Assembly: GCA_934691725.1 (NCBI GenBank)
Contig: CAKUTF010000005.1
Coordinates: forward strand, 1-64,000
DNA: 64,000 nt
Direction: 5' to 3'
DNA from: an uncultured Fibrobacter sp.
Lineage (GTDB): Bacteria; Fibrobacterota; Fibrobacteria; Fibrobacterales; Fibrobacteraceae
Part shown: one piece after another, positions 37,943-46,124 of the stretch
Layout of the letters: every line of letters begins with the position of its first letter
Numbering within the stretch: the stretch's first letter is position 1
Program-made: the position numbers and the translations under genes
Notes under the pieces: model-generated
Seen by the model: the letters and a program-made list of their open reading frames with translations, nothing else
What the model was told of the DNA's origin: nothing
The model's database searches: none

Positions 37943-38617
37943 ATGGATACAGGAAATTCCCCAAAACCTGCAGGAAAGGCAAAAATCCTCGCGACAACAG
38001 GCATTGTATGCGCCATGGGCGGCTATATCTGCGGCGACAAAGTCGATGAAATGGACAAGCTGGAGCAATCCAGGCAGCCTTACGAAATTGCCGAGTCCCT
38101 TCTAGACAGCGCGACAAAGAAACAAGCCAAATGGCTCAGAATTCAAGAACAGCTCCAGTCAACCATCACTTCCTATAAAATCAAGATCGACTCCCTGGAG
38201 CGCATTACCGACCAACTCGAAAATTACCAATACGCGCTAGAAAGCAGGAACCGCGAACTTCAACAGTGCGAAGCCAACGCCGATACCGTTAAAAAGCAGA
38301 ACAAAATTTGTGCAGAGGCCTACCAAATCGAGCAGCAAGAAGTGGAAATCCGGGACAACCAAATCGACAGTCTGGAAATCGTGGCAAAAAGTTTCCAAAA
38401 AGAAATTTTGAATCTTCAGGACAAATATGAAGACCGTTCCCCCGTCGAAAACGAATTCCAGGCGATTCACAACTGCGTCAACGCCCAAGGCCACTCCATG
38501 AGTTCCTACGAATTTGAACAGCAGGTCAAATGCTGTATCGATACGTTAAAAAAGCTGCAGAAAAAATACCCAAAAGACAAATTCGAAAACATCGCCCTGA
38601 ACTGCAATGCCTACTGA
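37943..38617 (+). CDS. Unknown membrane-anchored coiled-coil protein
   Basis: 224 residues with no family recognised. A single hydrophobic segment lies near the N-terminus (ILATTGIVCAMGGYICG, about residues 15-31). It is followed by roughly 130 residues of heptad-like coiled coil (KKQAKWLRIQEQLQSTITSY, LENYQYALESRNRELQQ, VEIRDNQIDSLEIVAKSF) and a Cys-containing C-terminal part (NCVNAQGHSM, KCCIDTLKKL). The start is uncertain because no strong binding site precedes the ATG. It overlaps the next gene by 11 bases, so the pair is probably co-translated. Confidence 0.6.
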   Translation: MDTGNSPKPAGKAKILATTGIVCAMGGYICGDKVDEMDKLEQSRQPYEIAESLLDSATKKQAKWLRIQEQLQSTITSYKIKIDSLERITDQLENYQYALESRNRELQQCEANADTVKKQNKICAEAYQIEQQEVEIRDNQIDSLEIVAKSFQKEILNLQDKYEDRSPVENEFQAIHNCVNAQGHSMSSYEFEQQVKCCIDTLKKLQKKYPKDKFENIALNCNAY

Positions 38618-38993
38618 GAAAAGTTCCAAATCTCCTTTGCTAGAAGAAATCAAAAGCCTTCTCAATAAAAGTGGCAAATCCTTTAACAGCGCGGTCCGGG
38701 AATATCACGGCTGGTGCGCCGACAACGGCAAATGCAATGACGACAGCAAGGCCGAAGCCAAAAGATGGGAAGAAAATTTCAATAAGTACCGTTCACGCAT
38801 CGGCAAAAGTCCAAAAACCAAATCTTATCGGGAATTGTCGGAATTTCTCCAGTTTTTAAAAGGTAAAGTTTTGGTCCAGCCTCAACCGCTCCTAAATCTT
38901 GTCAAAGACGATCCGATTTGCGAAGAAATGAAAAAGCTCTCGTCAAAAATCCGCGAACAGATTATCGCCGAAGTAGAAAATTCCGAACCCTAA
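38607..38993 (+). CDS. Unknown small soluble protein
   Basis: 128 residues, highly charged, with no signal peptide or membrane segment. It begins MPTEKSSKSPLLEEIKSLL and contains YHGWCADNGKCNDD, a possible two-Cys turn, then a Lys-rich helical region (SKTKSYRELSEFLQFLKG type). Its start lies inside the end of the coiled-coil gene, indicating coupling. I do not recognise a family. Confidence 0.55.
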   Translation: MPTEKSSKSPLLEEIKSLLNKSGKSFNSAVREYHGWCADNGKCNDDSKAEAKRWEENFNKYRSRIGKSPKTKSYRELSEFLQFLKGKVLVQPQPLLNLVKDDPICEEMKKLSSKIREQIIAEVENSEP

Positions 38994-39080
38994 AATCTGT
39001 CCCCGATTGTCCCCGCGCGCGAAACTAGCTTTCTAGATGTCTTGAAAAATTCCTTTCAAGACTTTTCATAGGAGGCTCTT

Positions 39081-39170
39081 ATGCCGCAGCCCAAGCACGA
39101 TCCGAACGGCGCCGGATATCCGTCAAAGCATCCGGGACAACCGTCCGGCGGAAAACGCGGAAACGACTGA
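39081..39170 (+). CDS. 29-residue small protein
   Basis: ATG at 39081 follows an ideal binding site (ATAGGAGGCTCTT, with AGGAGG at 39070-39075). It encodes a 29-residue, Pro/Gly/Lys-rich, cysteine-free peptide beginning MPQPKHDPNGAGYPSKHPG and ending PSGGKRGND before TGA at 39168. Codon use is strongly GC-rich compared with its surroundings. Tiny hydrophilic proteins ending in a PSGG-type tail occur as unannotated ORFs in many bacteria, but I cannot name the family. A long hairpin follows 19 bases after the stop. Confidence 0.6.
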   Translation: MPQPKHDPNGAGYPSKHPGQPSGGKRGND

Positions 39171-39188
39171 CGCCCGCGCCCCGATAAT

Positions 39189-39258
39189 CGCAGTCCGGCG
39201 GTTCACAGACTGGTTCGGCAATAAATCCTGCGCATGGGCCGCCCGGACTGCGTATTTT
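39189..39258 (+). ncRNA. Long hairpin after the 29-residue ORF (terminator or small structured RNA)
   Basis: CGCAGTCCGGCGG (39189-39201) pairs with CCGCCCGGACTGCG (39239-39252), 13 base pairs with one bulge, closing a 37-base loop. TATTTTCC follows. The stem is far stronger than an ordinary terminator, and the loop is long enough to fold or bind on its own. It could be the 3' end of the small-protein transcript or an independent small RNA. It does not fold as a tRNA. Confidence 0.55.
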
Positions 39259-39558
39259 CCCCGCAAATTAAATTTCATAAGAAAAAAAAACGTTTAGAAT
39301 AACAATAAAATTCTAGCTTTTGATTTTAACCAACCCATTCCAGAGACCGATGGATACACAAAAATATAGAGATTTCGAGACGAATCATCAAACAAGTGAT
39401 AAGTTTCACGGCACGGTATTGACAACAATATCGTTTTCTCTTATTTTTATACCACATAGCGAGAAATCGCAACCGGATTTTAAAGAGCTTTTGCGCCTTA
39501 TTCTCGAGACTGGAATCGGCAAAATTCACACGCAGAGAATAAGCCAGCAAACGCTCAC
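39259..39558. other. Gene-free spacer before the RavA/ViaA-linked cluster
   Basis: AT-rich sequence with short open frames on both strands that lack binding sites and do not resemble known proteins. I see no repeat of the GACGTC type here. A promoter for the following cluster probably lies in it, but no clear hexamers were found. Confidence 0.4.
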
Positions 39559-39658
39559 GTCCCGTTCGGGGCGTGGGTCGTTGTCGTCTGTTTGTGCGTA
39601 TAGGTTTTGCCGAACCTCAGTCTGCAAGCAAGCGAAAAACGGAACCCACGCCTTTTTT
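39559..39658 (+). promoter_or_regulatory. Structured leader with alternative hairpins (possible attenuator)
   Basis: CACGTCCC can pair with GGGGCGTG across a GTTC loop (about 39557-39576). The second arm overlaps GGCGTGGGT (39570-39578), which instead pairs with ACCCACGCC (39644-39652), directly followed by TTTTTT. The two stems exclude each other: the second is a terminator with a long internal loop and the first would free the gene. A further hairpin, CGAACCGTTTTCG-like, lies before the binding site of the lipoprotein gene at 39727. No known riboswitch class was recognised. Confidence 0.5.
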
Positions 39659-39726
39659 GCACCCAAAAGGCCAAGTCCCAGGCTCCCCAAATCGTTGCGA
39701 ACCGTTTTCGCAAAAAAGGAGCCTTT

Positions 39727-41091
39727 ATGGTGAAAAAATGGATGCTTATCGGGATTTTTTCCGTCTTGAATCTCGCCTGTAGCGGAGAAAACGGGGCGAG
39801 CGGAAAAGATGGGACGGTCAATGTCGATTCCCTGGCAAACGTTATCCGCAGCGAAATCACGGGAACGCTTTGGGATTCCCTATATGCCAAGCCTTATATC
39901 GATTCGGTCTATAATGCCCTTTTCAACAACGCTTTTTCGTCTAGCTGGATGGATTCCACGAGGGAAGCCCTTATCGACAGCCTAAAGCGCGGCGATTTCG
40001 ATTCGCTCTACAGCAAACTCTACGACAGCGTCTATTACGATATCTATTCCCAAAGCGTCATCAAGCATCTGGAAGCCTCTTCCTATACCGTAAAAGAAGA
40101 TATCTACACAGCGTTCGCCAACCAATACCCTTTGATGTATAAGAATTTTACAGGGAGTTCCGGAACATCTTATCCTGTCCCCATTTCCATCCGAGTCCGC
40201 AATACATGCTCCTATTACTCGACAACTTCCTGTTCCGAGAAAAAGATTCTCGTCAAGGCCTGGGTCGATAACTTCAGCGATACGGGAAGCGTGACCGATG
40301 TCGTAAGCCAAAATTCTTCCGAAATTTTCGCCCCGCAAATACACTTCAAGCCGGAAAGTTATCTAGACCTTAAAGCTCCTGTCCAGGCGCAATTCCAGGT
40401 ACGCGCTTACGCCCTCGAAAACGACCACGAAATTTTATTCTACGCATCGTCCGAACCGACGACGATTCATCCCGTACAAATTAATGGGTGGGAATTAGCA
40501 GGCGTTGAACATAGGTGGTGGTGGAAAGCGGTCTGGGTTACACCCGGGATGGATTCCCTGCAAAACATCCTGGACGATCTGTCAGCGAAACTCCCAGACG
40601 GAACGGTAAAAGTCTATCAGAAATACTCGGCAGACAAGAATATCGCGGCGAGTTCCAAGCGGGTTGTCAAAGCCGTTTTTGAAGTTCTCCAAAGCCGCCA
40701 CATCAACTACGTTGAAAACGATGGCGCAGGAAGTCTTGGACAAAAAATCAACTACCCGATTGAAGTTTTGCGTTCAAGGGACGGGCCGTGCATCGAGACA
40801 ACGGCTCTCTTCGCATCCATCCTGGAAGCGCTCGGAATGCAAACCTTTATCGTCAGCGTTCCCAGCCACGCCTTTGTCGGTTGGCGAGTCGATAAAAATT
40901 CCGACACGCTGGATTTTGTGGAAACCACTTTGATTGGATCTAAAACTTCGACATTCAAATACGCCAATTCCAGCGCAATCGACCGCTACAACGAAGAAGT
41001 CGATGCGGGAACCTTTGAATCCGGCGAATCCGAACTGATCGACATCGAACAAGTTCGCAGGTATGGCATCATGCCAAACGACATTCCCTAA
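39727..41091 (+). CDS. Lipoprotein with transglutaminase-like cysteine-protease fold domain
   Basis: 454 residues. The ATG at 39727 follows AAAAGGAG and opens a lipoprotein signal (LNLAC, Cys18). After the lipidated Cys comes a short GENGASGKDG linker and a helical region. The C-terminal 150 residues are transglutaminase-like, with Cys355 (GPCIETTALFASIL), His381 (PSHAFVGW) and Asp396 (LDFVETT) in the order of a Cys-His-Asp triad. Such domains in envelope lipoproteins usually cut or cross-link peptides. It is the first gene of a seven-gene run that includes OM proteins and RavA/ViaA, so an envelope role is likely. The substrate is unknown. Confidence 0.8.
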   Translation: MVKKWMLIGIFSVLNLACSGENGASGKDGTVNVDSLANVIRSEITGTLWDSLYAKPYIDSVYNALFNNAFSSSWMDSTREALIDSLKRGDFDSLYSKLYDSVYYDIYSQSVIKHLEASSYTVKEDIYTAFANQYPLMYKNFTGSSGTSYPVPISIRVRNTCSYYSTTSCSEKKILVKAWVDNFSDTGSVTDVVSQNSSEIFAPQIHFKPESYLDLKAPVQAQFQVRAYALENDHEILFYASSEPTTIHPVQINGWELAGVEHRWWWKAVWVTPGMDSLQNILDDLSAKLPDGTVKVYQKYSADKNIAASSKRVVKAVFEVLQSRHINYVENDGAGSLGQKINYPIEVLRSRDGPCIETTALFASILEALGMQTFIVSVPSHAFVGWRVDKNSDTLDFVETTLIGSKTSTFKYANSSAIDRYNEEVDAGTFESGESELIDIEQVRRYGIMPNDIP

Positions 41092-41103
41092 GGAGAACAT
41101 TTG

Positions 41104-41574
41104 ATGAAAAAACTCACCCTTGTCCTTTTTGCCATTTTCCTTATCACGGGCTGCGCCACGTCGAGATACCAGCTCAAGGAAAACTGGATCGATGACAGCG
41201 ACCTGCAATATGCTTTGCAGCATCCAAATCTGAACGAATGGTTTCCCGTCATGGGTAATCCCGTCGTCACCGAATACAGCGGCGACACGATTTACTTTAT
41301 CTACAATTACCATCCGGCCCTGTTCGCCACCGTAAAGAACGGCGTCGAATACAAGCCAAGCAATAATGACCGGGTAAACGGAGCCTGGGGAGAGCGAAAC
41401 GAATTCCTGGCGATGCTCATCAAGGACAACAAGCTCGTCGGCATTGAACGGATGGAAAAGTACAACAAGGTGCAGGACAACCGCACCGCCGAAACAAAAA
41501 CGACCAACTGGCTAATTGTCGCTGTCATCGGCGTTGCAGCGACGCTCTCCGCCCTTGTCCTGTTGAATAACTGA
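41104..41574 (+). CDS. Small lipoprotein with C-terminal membrane anchor, paralogue-like to 43923
   Basis: 156 residues. Binding site AAGGAG; ATG at 41104. The lipobox is ITGC with Cys17. The middle part (WFPVMGNPVVTEYSGDTIYF) is soluble. The C-terminus is a hydrophobic helix (WLIVAVIGVAATLSALVLL) ending in NN. Having both a lipid anchor and a C-terminal transmembrane helix is unusual and is repeated in the protein encoded at 43923-44423. No family recognised. Confidence 0.7.
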   Translation: MKKLTLVLFAIFLITGCATSRYQLKENWIDDSDLQYALQHPNLNEWFPVMGNPVVTEYSGDTIYFIYNYHPALFATVKNGVEYKPSNNDRVNGAWGERNEFLAMLIKDNKLVGIERMEKYNKVQDNRTAETKTTNWLIVAVIGVAATLSALVLLNN

Positions 41575-41587
41575 CCAAAGGTTTTTT

Positions 41588-43066
41588 ATGAAACTCGTCT
41601 TTTTCGGAATTTTTCTTTTTGCCGCATCGCTTTTTGCAAACGAGATGTGCGCCTCTCTCTGCAAGCCCTGCGCGGAAAACCCAGCGGATTCTACCTGCAA
41701 TCGTATCGACTCGATCTGCCATTGCAACGCCATGCTCGACAGCATCAGGCAGGCAGAAAATTCAAGGGAACAGTTCTACTCGCAGGCAACGGCAAAGCTC
41801 GCCCAGAACATCCAGGACAGCTGCAACACGGAATTTTGCGCCTTTCAAATCGCATTTTCGGGCGATACGCTAAGCCGTTTTCAAAAGGCAAAGATTCCCG
41901 TTTCCAAAAAGAGGTTAAAGTTCTACAAAACCAGTCCAGCAGATTCTTCAAGATCAAAGGATTCGACAGGTTCAGAATCGCTTTTGGCGTTGAGCGACGA
42001 TTGCAAGAATTTCTGCGCTTTCTGCCCTGCCGAAAAATCCGCCGACAGCAACTGCATCCGCATCGAAAAGATTTGCGGCTGCGCCGCATTTGCCGAGAAA
42101 GAACTTCGCATCGCCGAAAAAGCCAAGGCTGACAGCGTTCAAAAGTTCCAGGACTTTGTCAAGCGCAACGAACAATTAAAAGCGACGGCAGACTCCATCT
42201 ATTCGTATTCCACAGAAGTACAGGCGAACTCGTTTTTCGTCACGCTCCGCAAGGAGGATTTTTTCCTTATCGACATTCGTGTGGCAAAAGAAAAAACTCC
42301 AGACACAACCAAGAGCAACGCCATCATTTTCGTTCCGCAAGATACCACGGCAAAGCTTGGCGATTCGCTCAGCGTTTTGCCCAACAAGGGAATCGACAAG
42401 AACGAAAATCCCGTTCCGGTAACGGCAAACAACACGCAAGATCATTGGCGAATGCTTTACCTTGGGCTTTCGCTACATGTCGGGCAGATTTTTGACAATG
42501 GTCTCGCCGGAAAAGACGTTTCGCGCAACGGGAGCATCGCGGCAGGACTTGGCGTCTTCATCCGCACCTATTTTTACAAATACGGTTCGTTCCAAATGGG
42601 AGCGAATGCGGTCTATCAGTATGCGGATTACGACTTGTTGCACATCGGTCGTTACAGCGGAAACTTTTTCGATGCAGGAATCCAGTACCACAACCTGATT
42701 GCGGAATTTCCTCTGGAGTTCCGCTTCGGGTTCCCGACACTGAAGGGATTTTGCCCGTTCTTCAGCTACACATTCAACATCCGCAAACCGATTTACGCCT
42801 GGTACAACTGGTATGTCGAAGGCTATACCGATTCATACGGGTACTATGGAAGATACGGCGACGGCTGGGACAGCTGGGATTCCAGCCCATACGAGGCAAA
42901 GGATTTTGAATTTACGGGATACTTCGGATTCGGCATAGAAATCTTCCGCCACGTTTCCCTGGAATTCCAAAAGCTGCTGCACTCGCTCAGCACATACGCA
43001 GACGACACCACGGAACCTTATGACACCGACGATACGTGGCAAATAAAACTCGATATCGCGTTCTAG
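41588..43066 (+). CDS. Outer-membrane protein with two Cys-rich N-terminal repeats and C-terminal barrel
   Basis: 492 residues with signal peptide MKLVFFGIFLFAASLFA. Two copies of a six-cysteine module follow: residues about 21-52 (CASLCKPCAENPADSTCNRI then DSICHCNA) and about 138-172 (CKNFCAFCPAEKSADSNCIR then IEKICGCA). A helical linker lies between them and beyond. Residues about 285-492 are amphipathic strands ending DTWQIKLDIAF, with the terminal Phe typical of outer-membrane barrels. The Cys modules would be exposed in the periplasm. The cysteines could form disulfides or bind metal; spacing alone does not decide. Confidence 0.7.
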   Translation: MKLVFFGIFLFAASLFANEMCASLCKPCAENPADSTCNRIDSICHCNAMLDSIRQAENSREQFYSQATAKLAQNIQDSCNTEFCAFQIAFSGDTLSRFQKAKIPVSKKRLKFYKTSPADSSRSKDSTGSESLLALSDDCKNFCAFCPAEKSADSNCIRIEKICGCAAFAEKELRIAEKAKADSVQKFQDFVKRNEQLKATADSIYSYSTEVQANSFFVTLRKEDFFLIDIRVAKEKTPDTTKSNAIIFVPQDTTAKLGDSLSVLPNKGIDKNENPVPVTANNTQDHWRMLYLGLSLHVGQIFDNGLAGKDVSRNGSIAAGLGVFIRTYFYKYGSFQMGANAVYQYADYDLLHIGRYSGNFFDAGIQYHNLIAEFPLEFRFGFPTLKGFCPFFSYTFNIRKPIYAWYNWYVEGYTDSYGYYGRYGDGWDSWDSSPYEAKDFEFTGYFGFGIEIFRHVSLEFQKLLHSLSTYADDTTEPYDTDDTWQIKLDIAF

Positions 43067-43079
43067 TGGAGATTTCTTT

Positions 43080-43892
43080 ATGTACAAAAAATTTGCAAAA
43101 CTTTCGCTATTCGCCGTCCTCGCCATTTTCGCCATCGGCTGCAGCGACGAGAATGCCTTCTCTGCTGTCGAAGACAAAATTGACGATGAAATTTCCCACC
43201 AGGAATGGGAAATGTCCTACGATCAAAGGCAAAGCAGCTCATCTGCAAACGAAGAAGCCGCTTGCTTTTACGGCACATCCACGCATACGGATTCCTGGTG
43301 CTGCAAGAATTACGGCTACCAGTGCTATAAAAGCAGCTCCTCGACAAGCGAAGCGAATGCCTGCTATTACGGGACTTCGACACACTCCGATTATTGGTGC
43401 TGTTCCAATTACGGATATCGGTGCAACAGTTATTCCAGCTCCAGCTATTATTATTACTACTCCAGTTCTAGCGAGAGCTATTACACAGAAACGGCAAAAA
43501 ATCTGAAATTTACGCTTACCTATTACAAACAGCGGGTGAAATTTGACGAAAGCAGCCTTACCGACGGCGACCCGGAAATTTCGTTCAAGCTCAAGTTTGT
43601 AAACATCACGGGCGACACGACGACAAAATACACCGGACTTTTGCTCGACCTGTCCAATCAAGGCTCCTGGTCGGGGGCGAAATCAGCAACGTTCGCCGTA
43701 CCCGCCAACACGGAAAAAATTTACGTATGCCCCAGCGTTATCGACGAAGACGCATTTTTCGATGACGATTATAGCTCGGGCTATTGCTACATCAAAAGCT
43801 ATATCGGCTACCTGAGCAATTATACGACCGTGGAGCAGTCCGATTACGAAAGCAGCAAGTACTACCTCGAGTGGGAATGGTATCTGTACTAG
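43080..43892 (+). CDS. Lipoprotein with two tandem Cys/Tyr repeats and Ser-rich linkers
   Basis: 270 residues. Lipobox AIGC with Cys21. Two near-identical repeats of about 27 residues lie at 61-87 (ACFYGTSTHTDSWCCKNYGY) and 94-120 (ACYYGTSTHSDYWCCSNYGY), separated and followed by SSSS blocks and a Tyr-rich YYYYYSSSS stretch. Each repeat has four Cys. The remaining 130 residues form a beta-rich domain (NLKFTLTYYKQRVKF, YVCPSVIDED). The surface-lipoprotein layout suggests adhesion or an exposed disulfide-stabilised module. Not recognised beyond that. Confidence 0.7.
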   Translation: MYKKFAKLSLFAVLAIFAIGCSDENAFSAVEDKIDDEISHQEWEMSYDQRQSSSSANEEAACFYGTSTHTDSWCCKNYGYQCYKSSSSTSEANACYYGTSTHSDYWCCSNYGYRCNSYSSSSYYYYYSSSSESYYTETAKNLKFTLTYYKQRVKFDESSLTDGDPEISFKLKFVNITGDTTTKYTGLLLDLSNQGSWSGAKSATFAVPANTEKIYVCPSVIDEDAFFDDDYSSGYCYIKSYIGYLSNYTTVEQSDYESSKYYLEWEWYLY

Positions 43893-43922
43893 AAATTACG
43901 CAACAACACAACAGGAAACAAC

Positions 43923-44423
43923 ATGAACAAATTTACCGCAATCCTCAGCCTTTTCTTCTTGCTTTTCCTTTCCAGCTGCGCGATGACCCGCACGGATTAC
44001 GGCGAACGCGATGTCACCTACCAGAACCGCACGAACATCGTGGGCTACGGAGCGGAACGCGCGAAAATCATCGGCCCGGTCATCTGGCAGGACCAAAGCA
44101 AATGTTCCAAGATTTCGTTCCTGCAGTTCGCTGTTTCCCAGAACCCGAAAATAGACGACATGATAAACATCGTGACCGAGGAATACAAGAACAACACGAC
44201 AAATTCCGTCTATTGCAAATACTCGGGCCTTGCCGTGAGCTACGAATCGCTCTCCGTCGAAGAAGCCGCCGAATGGAAAGACATCGGGGATTCGGCAATT
44301 TTTAAAGCCGACAAGGACAAGGAGAAAACGCAAACAATTGAACCGTCGAAAACACCTGTCGTTGTAGCCATATTCGCAACGATTGCGGCAACGGTGATGA
44401 CGATACTGTTCGTGACGAATTAG
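43923..44423 (+). CDS. Small lipoprotein with C-terminal membrane anchor
   Basis: 166 residues. Lipobox SSC with Cys19; the soluble part has CSKISFLQFAVSQNPKIDDM and YCKYSGLAVSYESLS. The C-terminal helix PVVVAIFATIAATVMTILFV ends in TN, matching the unusual two-anchor layout of the protein encoded at 41104. It lies 43 bases before ravA. Function unknown. Confidence 0.7.
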   Translation: MNKFTAILSLFFLLFLSSCAMTRTDYGERDVTYQNRTNIVGYGAERAKIIGPVIWQDQSKCSKISFLQFAVSQNPKIDDMINIVTEEYKNNTTNSVYCKYSGLAVSYESLSVEEAAEWKDIGDSAIFKADKDKEKTQTIEPSKTPVVVAIFATIAATVMTILFVTN

Positions 44424-44466
44424 GGAAAACTTTATAAAGCACAAACTTTCTAAAAAAGGAAAAACT

Positions 44467-46113
44467 ATGACATTAAAAGAACAAACAACAGAATTAATCT
44501 CTAAAATTTCCTCGGGACTTCTTGAAAGAGAGGAAACCGTTGCCCTTACGTTGCTCACCGTATTGTCAGGGCAATCCGTTTTCCTTTATGGCCCTCCCGG
44601 TACAGCCAAAAGCCTTATCGCCCGCCGGATCAGCCTGGCTTTCAAAAATTCCAAATATTTCGAATATTTGATGAATCGTTTCAGCACCCCGGAAGAAGTC
44701 TTTGGACCTGTCAGCATCAAGGAACTCAAGGAAGATAGATATATCCGCAAACCAAAAGGTTACTTGCCCGAAGCCGACATCGCATTTCTTGACGAAATCT
44801 GGAAAAGCAGTCCGGCGATTTTAAACACCTTGCTCACAATTATCAATGAAAGAAAATTTCGCAACGGAGATCAAGTTTTAGACGTCCCCTTAAAAGGAAT
44901 CATCGCAGCAAGCAATGAAATTCCGCAAAAAAATCAAGGACTTGAAGCTCTATATGACCGCTTCATCATGCGACTTTCTGTCCTCCCGATGACAGAGAGA
45001 AACCATTTTGAATCCCTGCTAAAAGAAGCTCCCACAAATGCGTTCATTGCCATAGAAGAATCATTAAAATTCGATACAGAAAAATGGAAAGAATCCTTGG
45101 AAATGATAAATATTGTGACAATTTCCAAGGAATCATTGAACATCATCCATTCCATTCGTGTAAAAATTGATGAATGGAACAAAAACCAAAGCGATGCATC
45201 ACAGACGATTTATATCTCGGATAGACGCTGGCAAAAAATGTCGCGTATCCTGAAAATGGCCGCCTATCTTTGCGACCGAGATGTCGTTAAACCGGTCGAT
45301 ACACTCATCTTGAAAAATTGCCTTTGGACAGAAATTGAAAATAAGGACGCCCTGTCAAAAATCGTAGAAGATTCCGTAAGAGAATTTTGTCTCTTTGATT
45401 CTGAAAAATTCAACATGTGGACTGATGATTTAAACAATCTCAAAAGAGAAATTGAAGAAACTTTCTTCTACGATAGCGATGTCTATGATGGCTATGACAG
45501 TAGTATCTATAGCGATATTAAAGAAATCAATGGTAATAAATATTTTAAAGTGGAACTTGAAATTCCTTATCTGACAAGGGAAAATTATGAGGACATCATT
45601 TCAAATGAAAAAATAGAAGCTTACCTACCAACTAATCAAATTTTAAAGAAAGGCGACTTCTCTGCACTGGATAGTTCCTATGAGGTATTCGATTTCTATA
45701 ACGACCCATCCAACAAAGTGGATTCTTCTACAGGAATTACTTGTAATTTCAATGGGACAACAACCTGTACGATTTCTTATAAGTACAAAGATCATTACTC
45801 AAGGAACTTAGAAAAAACTCAAAAAATCGCCTTCAAGCCGTCCTACAAAAAGGGTGATTGCAAAAAAGTTGCTCATCAAATCAAAATAATGTACAAAAAA
45901 TTAATTGAAGAGCTTTTTAACAAATATAATCTTCTCTCCGCAGAAATCAATCAATTCTACGCAACCGCAAAGCAGGAAAATGAAACACCTTTCGTGAACG
46001 AGAGGGATCAAATGATTGTTACGGCAGCTATCGCAGAATTCCAAAAGACGATGAATGTGGAAAAACTGAATGCAGAACAGCTGCGCGATAAGTTAGATAA
46101 ACACATCGATTAA
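44467..46113 (+). CDS. ravA: RavA-family MoxR AAA+ ATPase
   Basis: 548 residues with binding site AAAAGGA. The N-terminal AAA+ module has Walker A GPPGTAKS (Lys48), the RavA-specific FEYLMNRFSTPEEVFGPVSI, Walker B FLDEIW (Asp109, Glu110), and SPAILNTLLTIINERKFRNG, with ASNEIPQKNQGLEALYDRF as sensor region. These match E. coli RavA closely in order and wording. After the ATPase comes a divergent C-terminal half with Asp/Tyr-rich and beta segments where E. coli RavA has its LARA domain. RavA works with ViaA as a chaperone-like pair at membranes and respiratory complexes, and here the ViaA homologue follows by 11 bases. Confidence 0.92.
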   Translation: MTLKEQTTELISKISSGLLEREETVALTLLTVLSGQSVFLYGPPGTAKSLIARRISLAFKNSKYFEYLMNRFSTPEEVFGPVSIKELKEDRYIRKPKGYLPEADIAFLDEIWKSSPAILNTLLTIINERKFRNGDQVLDVPLKGIIAASNEIPQKNQGLEALYDRFIMRLSVLPMTERNHFESLLKEAPTNAFIAIEESLKFDTEKWKESLEMINIVTISKESLNIIHSIRVKIDEWNKNQSDASQTIYISDRRWQKMSRILKMAAYLCDRDVVKPVDTLILKNCLWTEIENKDALSKIVEDSVREFCLFDSEKFNMWTDDLNNLKREIEETFFYDSDVYDGYDSSIYSDIKEINGNKYFKVELEIPYLTRENYEDIISNEKIEAYLPTNQILKKGDFSALDSSYEVFDFYNDPSNKVDSSTGITCNFNGTTTCTISYKYKDHYSRNLEKTQKIAFKPSYKKGDCKKVAHQIKIMYKKLIEELFNKYNLLSAEINQFYATAKQENETPFVNERDQMIVTAAIAEFQKTMNVEKLNAEQLRDKLDKHID

Positions 46114-46124
46114 AGGCGACAGAC

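Noticed and set aside
39189..39258. tRNA-like or tmRNA-like gene
   Set aside because: The stem is 13 pairs with a 37-base loop and lacks D- and T-arm features and an anticodon stem.
39320..39733. 137-residue plus-strand open frame
   Set aside because: It has no binding site and no family resemblance, and overlaps the structured leader and the start of the lipoprotein gene in another frame.
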